Source: Nematopogon swammerdamellus
Taxonomy: Eukaryota; Arthropoda; Insecta; Lepidoptera; Adelidae
DNA: 64,000 nt
Reading direction: 5' to 3'
Assembly: GCA_946902875.1 (NCBI GenBank)
Contig: OX336355.1
Span: 15,967,347 to 16,031,346, forward strand
The notes under the pieces were generated by a model. It was not told where the DNA came from. It did not search any database and worked only from the letters and a program-made list of their open reading frames with translations. Each line of letters starts with the position of its first letter. Within the stretch, counting starts at the first letter, position 1. The position numbers were made by a program, and so were the translations under genes. Positions 21,148 through 31,994 of the stretch are shown here, piece after piece.

Positions 21148-22661
21148 AATATGTGCCATGTAATATGAATATATGCGATGGCACATATTTCATGGCACAT
21201 ACATATATGCCATGAAACTGTCTTATGCACATAGATCCTACTACCTACTACTACTAACGTTTGTGGAACTACAGGCCAAACTTATGGCCCGTCTATCTTC
21301 GGGAACTCTCTTTCATTCGTCATTGAAGATGAGCATACATTTGGAAACGTCAACTCACATAGATCCACTAAAATTCGCGTATAAAGCCTGTTGGCAATAA
21401 GTTTCATTAGGTACATAAAAAATAATTTGAAAAAAAAAAAAATATTACATAAAAGAAATAGTGAAGACTGAGACTTGAGAATTGACGTGTAAACACGTCA
21501 GTTCACATATCATATTTTATTTATTTGGCCAAAAACAAACAGAGGAGAAAATACAGAAAGATACTAACAATAATCAAGTTTGCCTCGAGCATCATTCGGC
21601 ACGGAAAACACATAAAAATATAGTGAATATAACGCATCATTAATGCATAAAAGAAGAAATAAAAAAGTAAGACGATACAAAAGAGAAGAGGAAGTAGTAG
21701 TAGCGAAATGTATACGCTAGTCTAATATAAAGAAAGAAAACGGAGAAACAAGCGCTAAAACATAATATACAAACACACACACTTACGAGTCACATCGACA
21801 TGACTTACGCGACGATGACGGTAACTCCAATGTTACCCCTACCAAGACCGAGATCTAACATGCTTACACATAAAGAAATGTAAGTAGGTGACGACAATGC
21901 TATAGATGGCATGGACAAAACGTTTCTTCACGTTACTGAAAAATACATTTTCACTAAGCTGGATGACGGAAAATCGCACGGTCAAATGAACAAGGAAATG
22001 ACAGTGCCACCGAAGACCTCCAAGCATCATTTACGCCCGTGGTAACAGCTTGCGATTGCGCCATTGGTATTGAATATAATACTTTTATAAAACGGACCGC
22101 AACTAAACTAGCTGACAAGTGGCAGAAGCCTTAGTCACACTTCGTGAGATGGTTTAAAACAAAGACGCAGATCTCCATCGTGAGGGCAGTTTCAACAAGA
22201 ATCCACACGTAGAAAATTAAACAGATGTGTGGCGCTAGAAGAAGGCGCTGGCTTATTTTCTACCGAAGAATAAGACTTAAGTATAAAAGTAAATGTAAAA
22301 TCTTTAGTTCCAGAATCACCCCTTAAAATTTTGTGTAGTCTGTTATCGCCTGTTTATATACGAATGATAAATAAAGAAATTTGAAGTAAGATTTTAAAAG
22401 AACATGGAAACACTCAATGCCGAAACTCGTGTCCTCCAATTCCTCTTTGGTCCTGTCATATTAGCATCATGGAGTCTTGAACGGATGTAGAGGTAGCCAT
22501 GCTGAGCTAATTCGTTATTTCCTCTCATTAATGAATGACAGCTGCTAATCAAATTGATGAGAAATCTTAGAAATACACTTTGAAGACGTTATTGATCGAT
22601 TCAGCATACAGTTCATTGCATCAACTACGCCGAAAAGAAATAAACTACAAGCAAATAATTT
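21148..22661. other. No recognised gene
   Basis: The right part (22300-22385) ends in CGAATGATAAATAAAGAAAT, like a LINE or transcript 3' end. The rest is not recognised. Confidence 0.4.
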
Positions 22662-22815
22662 TTTTTTTTATGGATAGCGCGCCATGTGGCATCGTTTCAC
22701 CTACAAGTTAGGTGTCTAACGATACCCAAGGACATTCTGTGATGCACGGAGATTGCGAATGCCATGCCGTCAGGAGCCTTTTCACGCCCCTTTTGTAAAA
22801 CCCCTGGCTGTACTT
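22662..22815 (-). mobile_element. 3' end of LINE family L8
   Basis: Minus-strand GGCATGGCATTCGCAATCTC, CGTGCATCACAGAATGTCC and an A-rich tail match the 5.7 kb copy. The frame is interrupted. Confidence 0.65.
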
Positions 22816-22829
22816 GAGAGGAAATAGAT

Positions 22830-23431
22830 AAATATGAAGAAAGTAATGTTTTCTTCCTCGCTAATAGACTAGTAGTCAAGACAAGTAGAAGAACGTGAAC
22901 CTCTGCTCGTGTTGGGTTTAGTTTCCTACATCAGAAGCTGTCTCAACGAGCTTTTGACTTATGATATGACGTACACAGCGAGAGAATCTTCTGCAGTTTC
23001 TACATCAACGCTTTGTTTATTATCTTGGGGCATGATGTCGTTTCGATTTCTTTACATTCTTAAGTTTATCTATTATATATTTATTTATTTGCTTTTTAAC
23101 GCCATCAGGTATAAAGCACACTTTATAGGTACATTTTCACATTTTCATTGTTGCAAACACAATTTATTACCAAATTTTTTGTGGGAAAAATTACTTCAGG
23201 TTCAATTAACAGATTAAGTTAAATAAAGAAATTGATATGAATTATATAAATAATGTATAATTAAATTATAATTAATAAGTAATAACATGTAAAACAAAAA
23301 GAGATATTCAACAAATTAAATCTAAATTAAAAATAATTTCCTATCAAATTCCAATTGACTAAAACTACAAATTAAAATCTTATCAAGAAATAAAAAAAAA
23401 CATTAAATGAATAAATAAATAACCGAAGAAA
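22830..23431. other. No recognised element
   Basis: Strongly AT-rich, especially 23200-23420. Confidence 0.5.
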
Positions 23432-23486
23432 CGAGCTTTGGCCCCTCCGACTCAGCCACCCATACCGGATTACATAAAAAAAAACA
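23432..23486 (+). mobile_element. SINE-B 3' end
   Basis: GCTTTGGCCCCTCCGACTCA, GCCACCCATACCGGATTACA and an A-run. Confidence 0.8.
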
Positions 23487-23648
23487 ACTAAAAAATCTCT
23501 TCCAATAAGTTTACTTGGTTTTTACTCTATTTCTTTTTCTGTTCCTTTATTTAGTTTTTAACGTTCAATAGTTCCTAGTTACTTTCTATCGACGGTTTGA
23601 ATATCTTTAATTTCTATAGTTTAATTCTTCTTTCATTTCTACTTTCTA

Positions 23649-24049
23649 GTCAGCCTCGGTAGCTCAGTGGTGCGGTCGGTTGACTGTCGCTCGTGATCTT
23701 GAATCACACCTGGCGGCGGTCAGTACTTGGATGCGTGACCGCTAGACCGCTGGAGGCTCGCCGTGGTTCGGATTCCACGTAGGTAGGAAAACTGTAGGTC
23801 CCTTCCCTTCTTACTTTATTAGGTGGAAGGGTTTAAGCCGCCCGGGTTGGTGCCACCACCGCACTGAATGAAACGTAGGTCGAAACGGCTATGTTAATAG
23901 TTCGTGCTTTTCGTCCAGTTCAGTGTAGCCGGAACGACCAAGGGGAAGTTTTGACATGGCACCTAGTTCACCAAGGTGTTATGGGCTGACATCAAGGATG
24001 TTGTAGGTGATGCAGCCAACCGTGTCTGTTTCCATAAAAAAAAAATTAT
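23649..24049 (+). mobile_element. SINE-A, full length, variant 5S block
   Basis: The head, core and tail are complete. The left half of the 5S block is replaced by CGTGATCTTGAATCACACCT while GGCGGTCAGTACTTGGATG is kept. The same replacement is seen at 47184. Confidence 0.85.
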
Positions 24050-24067
24050 AGTATCTTCATTTGGTCC

Positions 24068-25197
24068 AGTATTCCTTCCTTCCTTCCTTACCTTTAATAC
24101 AACGTCTGCTTTCTGTCTGTATGTATGTATGTCTGTCTGTCCGCTTATAACTCGAGAACTAATGCAACGATTTTAATAAAAAAAAAATCTACGGATAGCT
24201 TGATTCTTCCCATCAACTATAGGCTACTTACTATCACGCTAAATCGCTTATGACGTTAGCAGAGAAGTCAAATATGAGAGCGGTCGGAGTCGCGGGCACA
24301 GCTAGTTTCTTTATAAAACAAGGTCTTCACTTCACCAAGTAAGCGAATTTGCTCACGATCCAGTATACTATCCGAACTGCGTTTCTTCTAAAGTTTTCCG
24401 TTATAATTTTCCCGTCAAAAATATACTTCTCTTCCTTATCCTTCCTTATCCTTACCTTTAATAAAATCCAACGTCTGCTTTCTGTCTGTATGTATGTATG
24501 TATGTATGTATGTCTGTCTGTCCGCTTATAACTCGAGAACTACTGAACCGATTTTAATAAAAAAAAAATCTACGGGTAGCTTGATTCTTCCCATCAACTA
24601 TAGGCTACTTACTATCACGCTAAATGGCTTATAAGGTTAGCAGAGAAGTCAAATATGAGAGCGGGCGGAGCCGCGGGCACAGCTAGTTTCTTTATAAAAC
24701 AAGGTCTTCACTTCACCAAGTAAGCGAATTTGCTCACGATCCAGTATACTATCCGAACTGCGTTTCTTCTAAAGTTTTCCGTTATAATTTTCCCGTCAAA
24801 AATATACTTCTCTTCCTTATCCTTCCTTATCCTTACCTTTAATAAAATCCAACGTCTGCTTTCTGTCTGTATGTATGTATGTATGTATGTATGTCTGTCT
24901 GTCCGCTTATAACTCGAGAACTATTGAACCGATTTTAATAAAAAAAAAATCTACGGGTAGCTTGATTCTTCCCATCAACTATAGGCTACTTACTATCACG
25001 CTAAATGGCTTATAAGGTTAGCAGAGAAGTCAAATATGAGAGCGGGCGGAGCCGCGGGCACAGCTAGTTTCTTTATAAAACAAGGTCTTCACTTCACCAA
25101 GTAATCGAATTTACTCACGATCCAGTAGTACTATCCGCACTGCGTTTCTTCTAAAGTTTTCCGTTATAATTTTCCCGTCAAAAATATACTTCTCTCG
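24068..25197 (+). mobile_element. Tandem array of three Helitron-like elements
   Basis: Three copies end in GGGCACAGCTAG at 24305, 24686 and 25067, so the period is exactly 381 bases. Each starts near TCCTT and holds AATCCAACGTCTGCTTTCTG, a TATG/TCTG microsatellite, GCTTATAACTCGAGAACTA and a GCGG...CCGC hairpin just before CTAG. The repeat unit includes about 127 bases of non-Helitron flank, which occurs a third time at 25068-25197 before unique sequence. Confidence 0.8.
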
Positions 25198-25407
25198 TCG
25201 CGTTTTCCGTTGTGCTGGTTGTGTAAACGTTGTTTCTGTCGTCTCATGAGAGTGCATTAATCAAACCACTCTCGGCAAACATCCGGGCAAAATCTTAAAT
25301 TAGTAAGTGCTAAACTTGGCACGTACTGCGATGTGGAGTGAATTAGATTTATTCGATAAACGCTAAATTGAGCGCGGCAAGACGTAGACGATTGAAGAGA
25401 AAAATTT

Positions 25408-25500
25408 GAGAAATACCTTTTTTTTTATTGTTAGAGCGACATGTGGCGTCGATCCTATCTATCACCAGGTATGGAGACTCTTAACTTGATACATACCATT
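25408..25500 (-). mobile_element. Weak L8-like LINE tail
   Basis: A T-run is followed by GAGCGACATGTGGCGTCGAT and a short segment resembling the start of other minus-strand L8 tails. It is too short for certainty. Confidence 0.35.
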
Positions 25501-26011
25501 TGTGTATTTTTTTTTTGATCTGTTGGAAAGAGAAGGAATCCTGTTAGGAGACCTGAATACTTAAGACACTCGTATTTTATTATCATTCGTCATTGTATTC
25601 TTTTAATATACATATTATGTTGTACTTTATTATTTACAAATATTTTATTATTAGAATTAAGGTGATGTGTCAGACTGCGTGTGACTCGAATTTCAAGAAG
25701 TTTAAGCTGTCGAGAGGCTCCTCTGAGCCTCTATCGGTTTCCAGGGTAGCTAACCCTATGGTGGACGTCAAATGAAAGAGTACGAGAGGTTCGGTATTTG
25801 CTAAATATCTATTCATATCACGCGTGTATTTACTGTTTCGCAATAACAAATTCATACAGATTTGGGGCGCTGTAGCCAGCCGGCCGCAGCCGGCGGCGGC
25901 GCGGCGCGGGCTGTACACTGACACGTCATTTGAAGAGCCCAGGTTAATCAGGAGCTAGAGAACGCACTCTTGGGAAGACACTTTCAGATTTTCGCTGTAA
26001 CTAATTTGCCT

Positions 26012-26105
26012 TTTTTTTTATAAAAAGCGCGACATGTTGCTCCTAGCCACCCATAACATAATGTCTACCGACGCGCGACGCCCATGGACGTTCCGTCGAA
26101 TATTT
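26012..26105 (-). mobile_element. Weak L8-like LINE tail
   Basis: A T-run and AAAAGCGCGACATGTTGC, then GACGCCCATGGACGTTCCGT, resemble the 5.65 kb L8 tail (GACGCCCATGGACATTCGGT). Confidence 0.5.
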
Positions 26106-26218
26106 CATGCAAAATGTGTTCTGGCAATATCTAAATCTAAAAATCCCTTTGATATAAAATGTTCGTTTTTTTATATCTAAACCATCTGGCAACCCTGGTT
26201 GTCACGTTTACGCTATAG

Positions 26219-26507
26219 CACAGATTACTTAATAACTTCGTAACAGATAAATCACTCCATAGAAAAAGTTCCATACCTTCGGCTTTAATAGCCTACTGTT
26301 TCACGTCGCCAATCGCTGCGTGCGAAAATGTACCTTAACGATCGAGTGTAAAGTGATTATTGCTTTGCAGCTGCGCGCAGTTGCGTGGCGAGCGTGTAGG
26401 TATGCTACGCGCGGCTAACGAATTGCCACTGAATTAGGCCGCCGGCGGCGGCCCGCTGGGCGGTAGGTAGTAAGCGCGCTCAAGTACATAGAGTGCGTGA
26501 GGCCTGG
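26219..26507 (+). repeat. Dispersed 290-bp GC-rich repeat D, copy 1
   Basis: It runs from CACAGATTACTTAATAACTT to ATAGAGTGCGTGAGGCCTG with GTCGCCAATCGCTGCGTGCG and GCTGCGCGCAGTTGCG inside. It aligns over its full length with 38470-38758. There is no ORF and no clear TIR. Confidence 0.75.
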
Positions 26508-26825
26508 CTATAGGCTGAGCACTAAAGAGAAACCACGTGCGATGCGCAGTTTTCAAGTTCATAAACCTCCATCTTCTAGAATTGCTTGTTCAAGACGGCG
26601 GCGCCCCGGCGCAGCGTGCGCCATAATCGCGAGCATAAACCTTCCCAATCGCACGATCATACCACATAGCTTATGCTCGTATTGACACTGGCTTGTTACG
26701 ACAAGAAATACTGCTGCAAGTGGGTGTTGACTTATCCTCCCGCACAACTGTACCGAGGTAGGTAGGTCTTAATAGTAAGGTTAGCTTGTTAATTTGAATT
26801 ATTTTTATATTATGTTTGTTTACAC

Positions 26826-27026
26826 CGGGTTGGTACCACCGCAGTGAATGAAAGGTCGGTCGAAACGGCTATGTAAATAGTTTGTGTTTTCCGTCCAGTT
26901 CAGTGTGGCCGGCACGACCGAAGGGAAGCACTGACGTGGCACCAAGTTCACCCGGTGTTATGGGCTGACATTACGGATGTTGTAGGTGATGTAGCCAACC
27001 GTGTCGGTTTCCATAAAAAAAAAAGT
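26826..27026 (+). mobile_element. SINE-A, 5'-truncated in the core
   Basis: It starts CCGGGTTGGTACCACCGCAG, has the GGCACGACCGAAGG tail variant, and ends TTTCCATAAAAAAAAAA. Confidence 0.85.
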
Positions 27027-27047
27027 TGAAAGTGATCTAGAACCACT

Positions 27048-27165
27048 GTTTGGGAATTGTCCTTTTGGGAAGTTGTCCTTTTGGGAATTGTCCTTTTGGG
27101 AAGTTGTGCTTTTGGGAATTGCCCTTTTTGGGAAGTTGTTCCTTTGGGAAGTGGTCCTTATGAGC
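27048..27165 (+). repeat. Minisatellite with alternating units
   Basis: About seven 15-17 base units of TGGGAATTGTCCTTT and TGGGAAGTTGTCCTTT alternate, giving a 31-base higher-order period. It lies exactly between a SINE-A A-tail and a headless SINE-B. Confidence 0.85.
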
Positions 27166-27180
27166 CGAAAGGGCGACTCC

Positions 27181-27476
27181 GTAGGTACACCTGCCGCTTC
27201 ACCGTTCGGAACCGGTGTAAAACTGGTAGGTTCCTTCCCTTGCCCCTTACTAGGCGGTAGGGTAAAATCGTAGCCGACTGGGTTGATACCACCGCACTGG
27301 ATGTGAGATGGCTGCATAGCAGCCTCGGTTGTGTTCTCCTCTAGTTCAGTATAGCCAGCAATCCAGTGAAGTTTCTGGTATGGCACCTGCCTTCTCGAAG
27401 GTGATATTGGCTGGTCGGAGCATGTGCTTTGGCCCCTCCGACTCAGCCACTCATTACACCGGATTACATAAAAAAA
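27181..27476 (+). mobile_element. SINE-B, headless
   Basis: It starts GTAGGTACACCTGCCGCTTC after the 27.1 kb minisatellite. The core and tail are intact, ending CACCGGATTACATAAAAAAA. Confidence 0.85.
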
Positions 27477-27589
27477 TGTGTATGATAAATTTAATACAAA
27501 TAAGTATATTATATATTTTTTTAAATTTAGACCGTGTGGGGCCTGGTACCTAAAACAATAGCCCCACTGCATCTCTCATGCTCATCTCT

Positions 27590-27722
27590 GTTGTTTCCGC
27601 CTTATGAACATCATGAGAAAGGAAGAGGCGGCAGAGGTGTGTCTGGATCGTGGCACGCGGAGATCCGTTGTCTCTGCCTACCCCACCGGGATTTAAGCGT
27701 AACGTACATACACGTTTCACAA
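27590..27722 (+). mobile_element. LINE 3' end related to the 4.4 kb fragment
   Basis: The segment GGCAGAGGTGTGTCTGGATC, GTGGCACGCGGAGATCCGTT and CTGCCTACCCCACCGGGA followed by GCGTAACGTACATACAC matches the inverse of 4376-4470. It follows a short GTG-element head (27534-27585), giving a fused repeat. Confidence 0.65.
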
Positions 27723-27726
27723 GTTA

Positions 27727-28210
27727 ATCCGTGAAACTTCTATAAATCGGCATTGTCACTTTACCCCATAGATCGGGACAGGCTGCAGGCTATGACACTA
27801 TAAATCTATGCGATAATCTGCGCCGGCGCAGCGTCCGCGGCGCCGCTCCTGTGCGCATGTGCCGTGGCTTACTTGTAGTTCGATTCCAAGTTAGGCACTG
27901 TGGTTATATTTCGTTAAACTTAAAAATTTATCAGTTTATGGAGTCAAGAGAATAGTTTTAGAAATATATTATTTGTAGGTTTCTGTTTCGTAGGGTTTTT
28001 CACTGATCTACCTATACAACTAGATAAGGTTTTCCAGAGCCGACTGTCATTCGTCTCGCTCCTGTCGTCGGTAGGCAAGCGAGAGCGAGTAAGCGATAGC
28101 AACGTCGCACTGGGGCTATGACGATGCAGCATGGCTTGTCTCCGTAGAGTGAGACAATGACAGTTGACTCTGGGTTTTCTCATAGCTACTCCCGCTTCAC
28201 AAATCACAAA
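27727..28210. other. No recognised element
   Basis: Mixed composition with a short GC-rich patch at 27815-27870. No repeat module matched. Confidence 0.4.
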
Positions 28211-28214
28211 TCAG

Positions 28215-28340
28215 CTTATAAGTTGAGTACCTATTTAGTATTCTGTGGTTGAGTTCACAATATGTGGGTAGGGAGAGCGTTCCAGAGTTTACCAGTTCTG
28301 TGGAGGAAGATTTGCGCAGAAACGGTTGGTACGCATCAAG
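28215..28340 (-). pseudogene. LINE C-terminal remnant (L8-like)
   Basis: The minus frame TVSAQIFLHRTGKLWNALPT followed by HIL and a stop carries the same FLHRTGKLWN motif as the 62.9 kb copy. Flanking minus open frames up to 28581 are not recognised. Confidence 0.55.
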
Positions 28341-28619
28341 GAGCTTTAAACCAGACCAGTCTGTGTGCCCCGATCGTTGTTCTGTGGTACGCATCCAAAC
28401 AAAACATCGCGTCTAACCCGTAGCTATGTAAATCCCTGCCCAGTGCACGTTGTGTGGAGGTGGAAAGGGGACGGGGCGTTGGAGGAAAGGAATTCTTAAA
28501 GTATTTAGTTCTGTACCAAACTAGATAGACGCGGTGCTTCATAAGTATTTTCTCGACAACCATGCTCCAAAACTCCGGCATCCCCTCTCCCTTGGTTGCA
28601 ATACCGACAATCCTAGTAG

Positions 28620-29540
28620 AGCGGAGAAAGACGACGAGAAAACTATTTGTCTTTTTTTAACACATATTGACCTTATGCATTCCTATTACCGTTCGCTTGT
28701 GCGCTAGGCCAATCATATTCCTTTATAAGTTCATATTCCTTTAGTACGATGGGCTTTTTATTTTTACACAGCCGAGGCCGCTATGCGTTCATCTTGATTC
28801 TATGACATTGATTCATCCTTTTTATTCATAATTATTTGTTTAATTGTAAATAAATAATTACTCGTCTCCAGTTTCTAGTAAATTTATTTCGTATTCCCCT
28901 TAATTTAATTCTTCATTGTACCTACGACCAGCTCGCTACCCCAAGCATAACTATCCTGATTCCAAGTGATCCTGGTAAATGTGACGCAATATGCCTGTCT
29001 GCGATGACCGCGGGACGTGATTGCCTGATCTCGCAACCAATATTTCCACAATTCATTTTAGTCACATCTTTACCTACTGATCTGAGTCAACTACATCGAA
29101 TTTTGACTTGATTTGTAGCTTGACACTGTCATGCGAGCAAGTAATACCACATTACCTAAACAGTTCAGTACAGTTTTGCTTAAGTTGGACAACGAAAAAT
29201 AAAAATTAATTAGTAACATTTGTGGATCGAACTGAACTTGGAATGGACCTACTGCGCCCGCGCGACGCGTTCTATCCCCATTGTAAGGAAGAACGGTTTT
29301 GTGGTAATTTATGGGAAGTTTGTCGTTTCGTTCGTGCTCATGACTGGGACATACTGCAATTACTGATTTTCTTCAAAGCTAGCTGGAAATTGAGTCTTTT
29401 TGGATGCGGGGCTAACGATTGTTAAAGTAGTTGGATTTGGAATGTTTATAAGGTTGTCCTTCGAGTCCGTCTTCTTCCTGCCTGTCTCTACTGTTACAAA
29501 AGTAGATTATGTCCGTCTGTTTGTTTCTTAAACGCTTGTC
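28620..29540. other. No recognised element
   Basis: Single-copy within the window. A 67-codon plus frame at 29222 has no recognised motif. Confidence 0.4.
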
Positions 29541-29542
29541 CC

Positions 29543-29877
29543 ATACATACATACATATCACACACGCTGAATCCCGACAATCGGGGTAAGCAGAGTAATC
29601 GGTGCTGTGCTGCAAGAACTCTGGTAAATTACTGCACAACACCGACCGCCACGTTTCGCAAAGTATTCGAACAAGATTCAATCGATCAAGCAGCAAGTAA
29701 GGCACGAGGACCCACCTGCTGCATGACTCGGTGGAAGTACCCTGCCAAGGTGAGAGGTGGCGAGCCTGTCGCCCTTTAGCACGGCATCTTGTCCTTATCA
29801 CTTAGTCGCCTTTTACGACATGCACGGGGAGAGATGCAGTGGGGCTATTATTTTGAAGTACCGGCCCCACACGCTTG
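29543..29877 (-). mobile_element. GTG element, full length
   Basis: A complete minus-strand copy. Its 3' end is CAGCGTGTGTGATATGTATG with ATGT repeats (29543-29556), and its 5' end AGCGTGTGGGGCCGGTAC is at 29877. Confidence 0.8.
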
Positions 29878-29963
29878 TCCCCATACAAGATAACACGGTG
29901 CAATGTATGCGAGCAATGCATGTATGTATGAAATATTTTTTTTAGATATTTTTTTATTTTCTT

Positions 29964-30215
29964 CTTACGGAAACTGACACGGTTGGCTACATCACCTACA
30001 AACATCCGTGATGTCAGTCCATAACACCGGGTGAACTAGATGCCATGTCAGTGCTTCCCTTCATTTCATGTCGGCTACACTGAACTGGACGGAAAACACG
30101 AACTATTTACACTGCCGTTTCGACCGACGTTTCGTTCAGTGCGCTGGTACCAACCCGGCCGGGATAAACCCTACCACCTAGTAAAGTAAGAACTTCCCTT
30201 CTTCCCCTTGATTTA
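29964..30215 (-). mobile_element. SINE-A, headless, abutting the LINE
   Basis: Minus-strand core and tail with the ATGAAATGAAGG variant. It ends near CTTCCCTTCTTCCCC just left of the truncated LINE, so the two insertions are joined without spacer. Confidence 0.8.
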
Positions 30216-30238
30216 AAAGTACAAATATATATAGTGTA

Positions 30239-31333
30239 GTGGTCATCATGGCCAAATTGGAAATGATGGGAGTACGAGGGATACCACTTCAATGGTTCGA
30301 CACGTACCTAAATGGAAGAACTCAGCAAGTAAAAATAGGTGACCTGGTTAGTGACTCTTTGCAGGTAAAATACGGGGTACCACAAGGAAGTATTCTAGGG
30401 CCTACTCTATTCCTAATTTACATTAATAGTTTGTGTGGCCTAAAACTAGCTGATGCGCAGGTAGTCACGTACGCTGACGACACAGCTGTCTTATTCTCTG
30501 GCACTAGTTGGTTTAGAATTTTCAAAAAGGCAGAACAGGGTATGGCAGATGTTAAGAACTGGCTTGATCAAAACATCTTAACACTAAACGCGAGCAAAAC
30601 AAAGTACATGTGTTTTTCAATATCTAGAGCGAGAGGAGTACGAGATGATCACAAACTGAGACTACATACGTGTACAGAATCGGGAGCGTGTACATGTGAG
30701 ACCTTGGAGAGAGTCACACATTTTAGGTACCTAGGAGTTCATTTGGACGAGCACCTTACGTGGCAGGTACATTCTGGATCAATCGCAGGCAGAATTAGGA
30801 GACTTATATTCTTCTTTAAAAATATTCGGAATGTTGCTGACAGTAAATTATTAAAAATTATCTATTACGCGATTGGCGAATCTATTATGTCCTACTGTAT
30901 TACTGCGTGGGGAGGAACCGCTAAGACGAATCTAATCATTCTTGAGCGAGCACAGCGAGCGTCTCTCCGTGTCCTTTTTAAAAAACCCTATCGCTACCCT
31001 ACTCACGCTCTGCATATAGAGACTGGTATTCTGTCAGTGAGACAACTGTACATAAGCCGCCTTCTGCTTAAATATGAATATAAGCCTGAGAGCTCGGAAC
31101 CATTCAGACCAAACACAAGAGGGCAGTACAAACCTAAACCAAGGCACTGCAAAACTAAATTTGCACAAAATTATAGGTTATTCCTAGCACCATACCTATA
31201 TAATAAAGTTAGTCTAGCGTGTGGTTACAACGAAGAGACTGTACCCAAATATAAGAGAAAAATTCTACTTAAGAAGTGGCTAAATAACTTAGACTACGGC
31301 AAAACTGAGAATCTATTCATAGTTCCAACCTAA
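30239..31333 (+). pseudogene. Non-LTR retrotransposon reverse transcriptase, 5'-truncated ORF
   Basis: A 364-codon open frame encodes the palm, thumb and C-terminal part of a LINE reverse transcriptase. Visible are TYLNGRTQQVKIG, the GVPQGSILGP motif, the catalytic YADDTAV box, NWLDQNILTLNASKTKYM, and the FRYLGVHLDEHLTW block followed by a C-terminal helix-rich part. The endonuclease and first RT motifs are missing, so the insertion is 5'-truncated and the first Met-like codon is not a true start. No frameshift or stop is seen up to the natural end, so the copy is fairly young. The style is that of the CR1/L2/Rex/Daphne part of the LINE tree, but the clade is not settled. Confidence 0.88.
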
Positions 31334-31379
31334 GGTGGCAAAAGAAAATATAAGAAAAAGAAAATATAATCATAGAAGT

Positions 31380-31460
31380 TAAATTACACATACAACTATA
31401 CATACACGCTTATATACATATATACCTATACATTCATATATATATATATATACCTATATA
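31380..31460. repeat. ACAT/AT-rich simple repeat
   Basis: Imperfect TATACAT and a CATATATATATATATA run within the LINE 3' untranslated region. Confidence 0.8.
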
Positions 31461-31773
31461 CATAAATAACTGATATCTTTCAACACTAGATTATTATGTA
31501 TGCTACAAATCTATAAATACACTTACTTAGGACCTAAGTCTTAGATCTAAGTATAATTTTCATGTTTTTCAAATTTTTTAAATGTTTAACAAAAACATAA
31601 CTGAACTAAAACTGTTAAGATGAGCGCAAAACTGATAATGTCACAACGTATATGAAACGGCTCCTTCGAGACAGATTAACATCTAGTGACGGAGCCAATG
31701 TTTGTTATGTGCCGTTTGTAGTACTGAATAAATAAAATTTCATTTCATTTCAAATTTCATTTCATTTCATTTC

Positions 31774-31820
31774 AGTGGTACGGAAGCCTCGGTGCGCGAG
31801 TCCAACTCGCACTTTATTTT
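31774..31820 (-). mobile_element. R repeat end next to the LINE tail
   Basis: GTGGTACGGAAGCCTCGGTG, CGCGAGTCCAACTCGCACTT. Confidence 0.6.
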
Positions 31821-31994
31821 TAATTCTTAATTTAAAATTTATTTTACAGCTCTACCTACCTAAATTAATGACAGATTCAGATATTTATTTCGCCATAAAG
31901 AACACATAACGTTACTAATATTTTATTCACTTATTTTCAATATGTTTCGTCATAATTTTTATTTTGTCCGGTTCAGACGAATATGTAATTTTAG

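Larger units (their letters stand above)
30225..31775 (+). mobile_element. 5'-truncated LINE insertion with TTTCA-repeat tail
   Basis: The insertion holds the RT ORF, a roughly 400-bp 3' untranslated region and a terminal run of TTTCA repeats (31736-31775). The UTR contains the segment GAAACGGCTCCTTCGAGACA, also present in a second copy at 20.5 kb. Its left end abuts a minus-strand SINE-A fragment, so the 5' truncation point lies near 30225. An AT-rich patch with (AT)n at 31430-31457 lies inside the UTR. Confidence 0.85.

Noticed and set aside
27048..27165. CRISPR-like array
   Set aside because: Units are contiguous with no spacers; it is a eukaryotic minisatellite.
26958..27572. 204-codon minus open frame
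   Set aside because: It runs through a SINE-A tail, a minisatellite and a SINE-B; no domain and no independent signal.
29412..29801. 129-codon minus open frame
   Set aside because: It lies largely within a GTG element, and the repeat explains its sequence.
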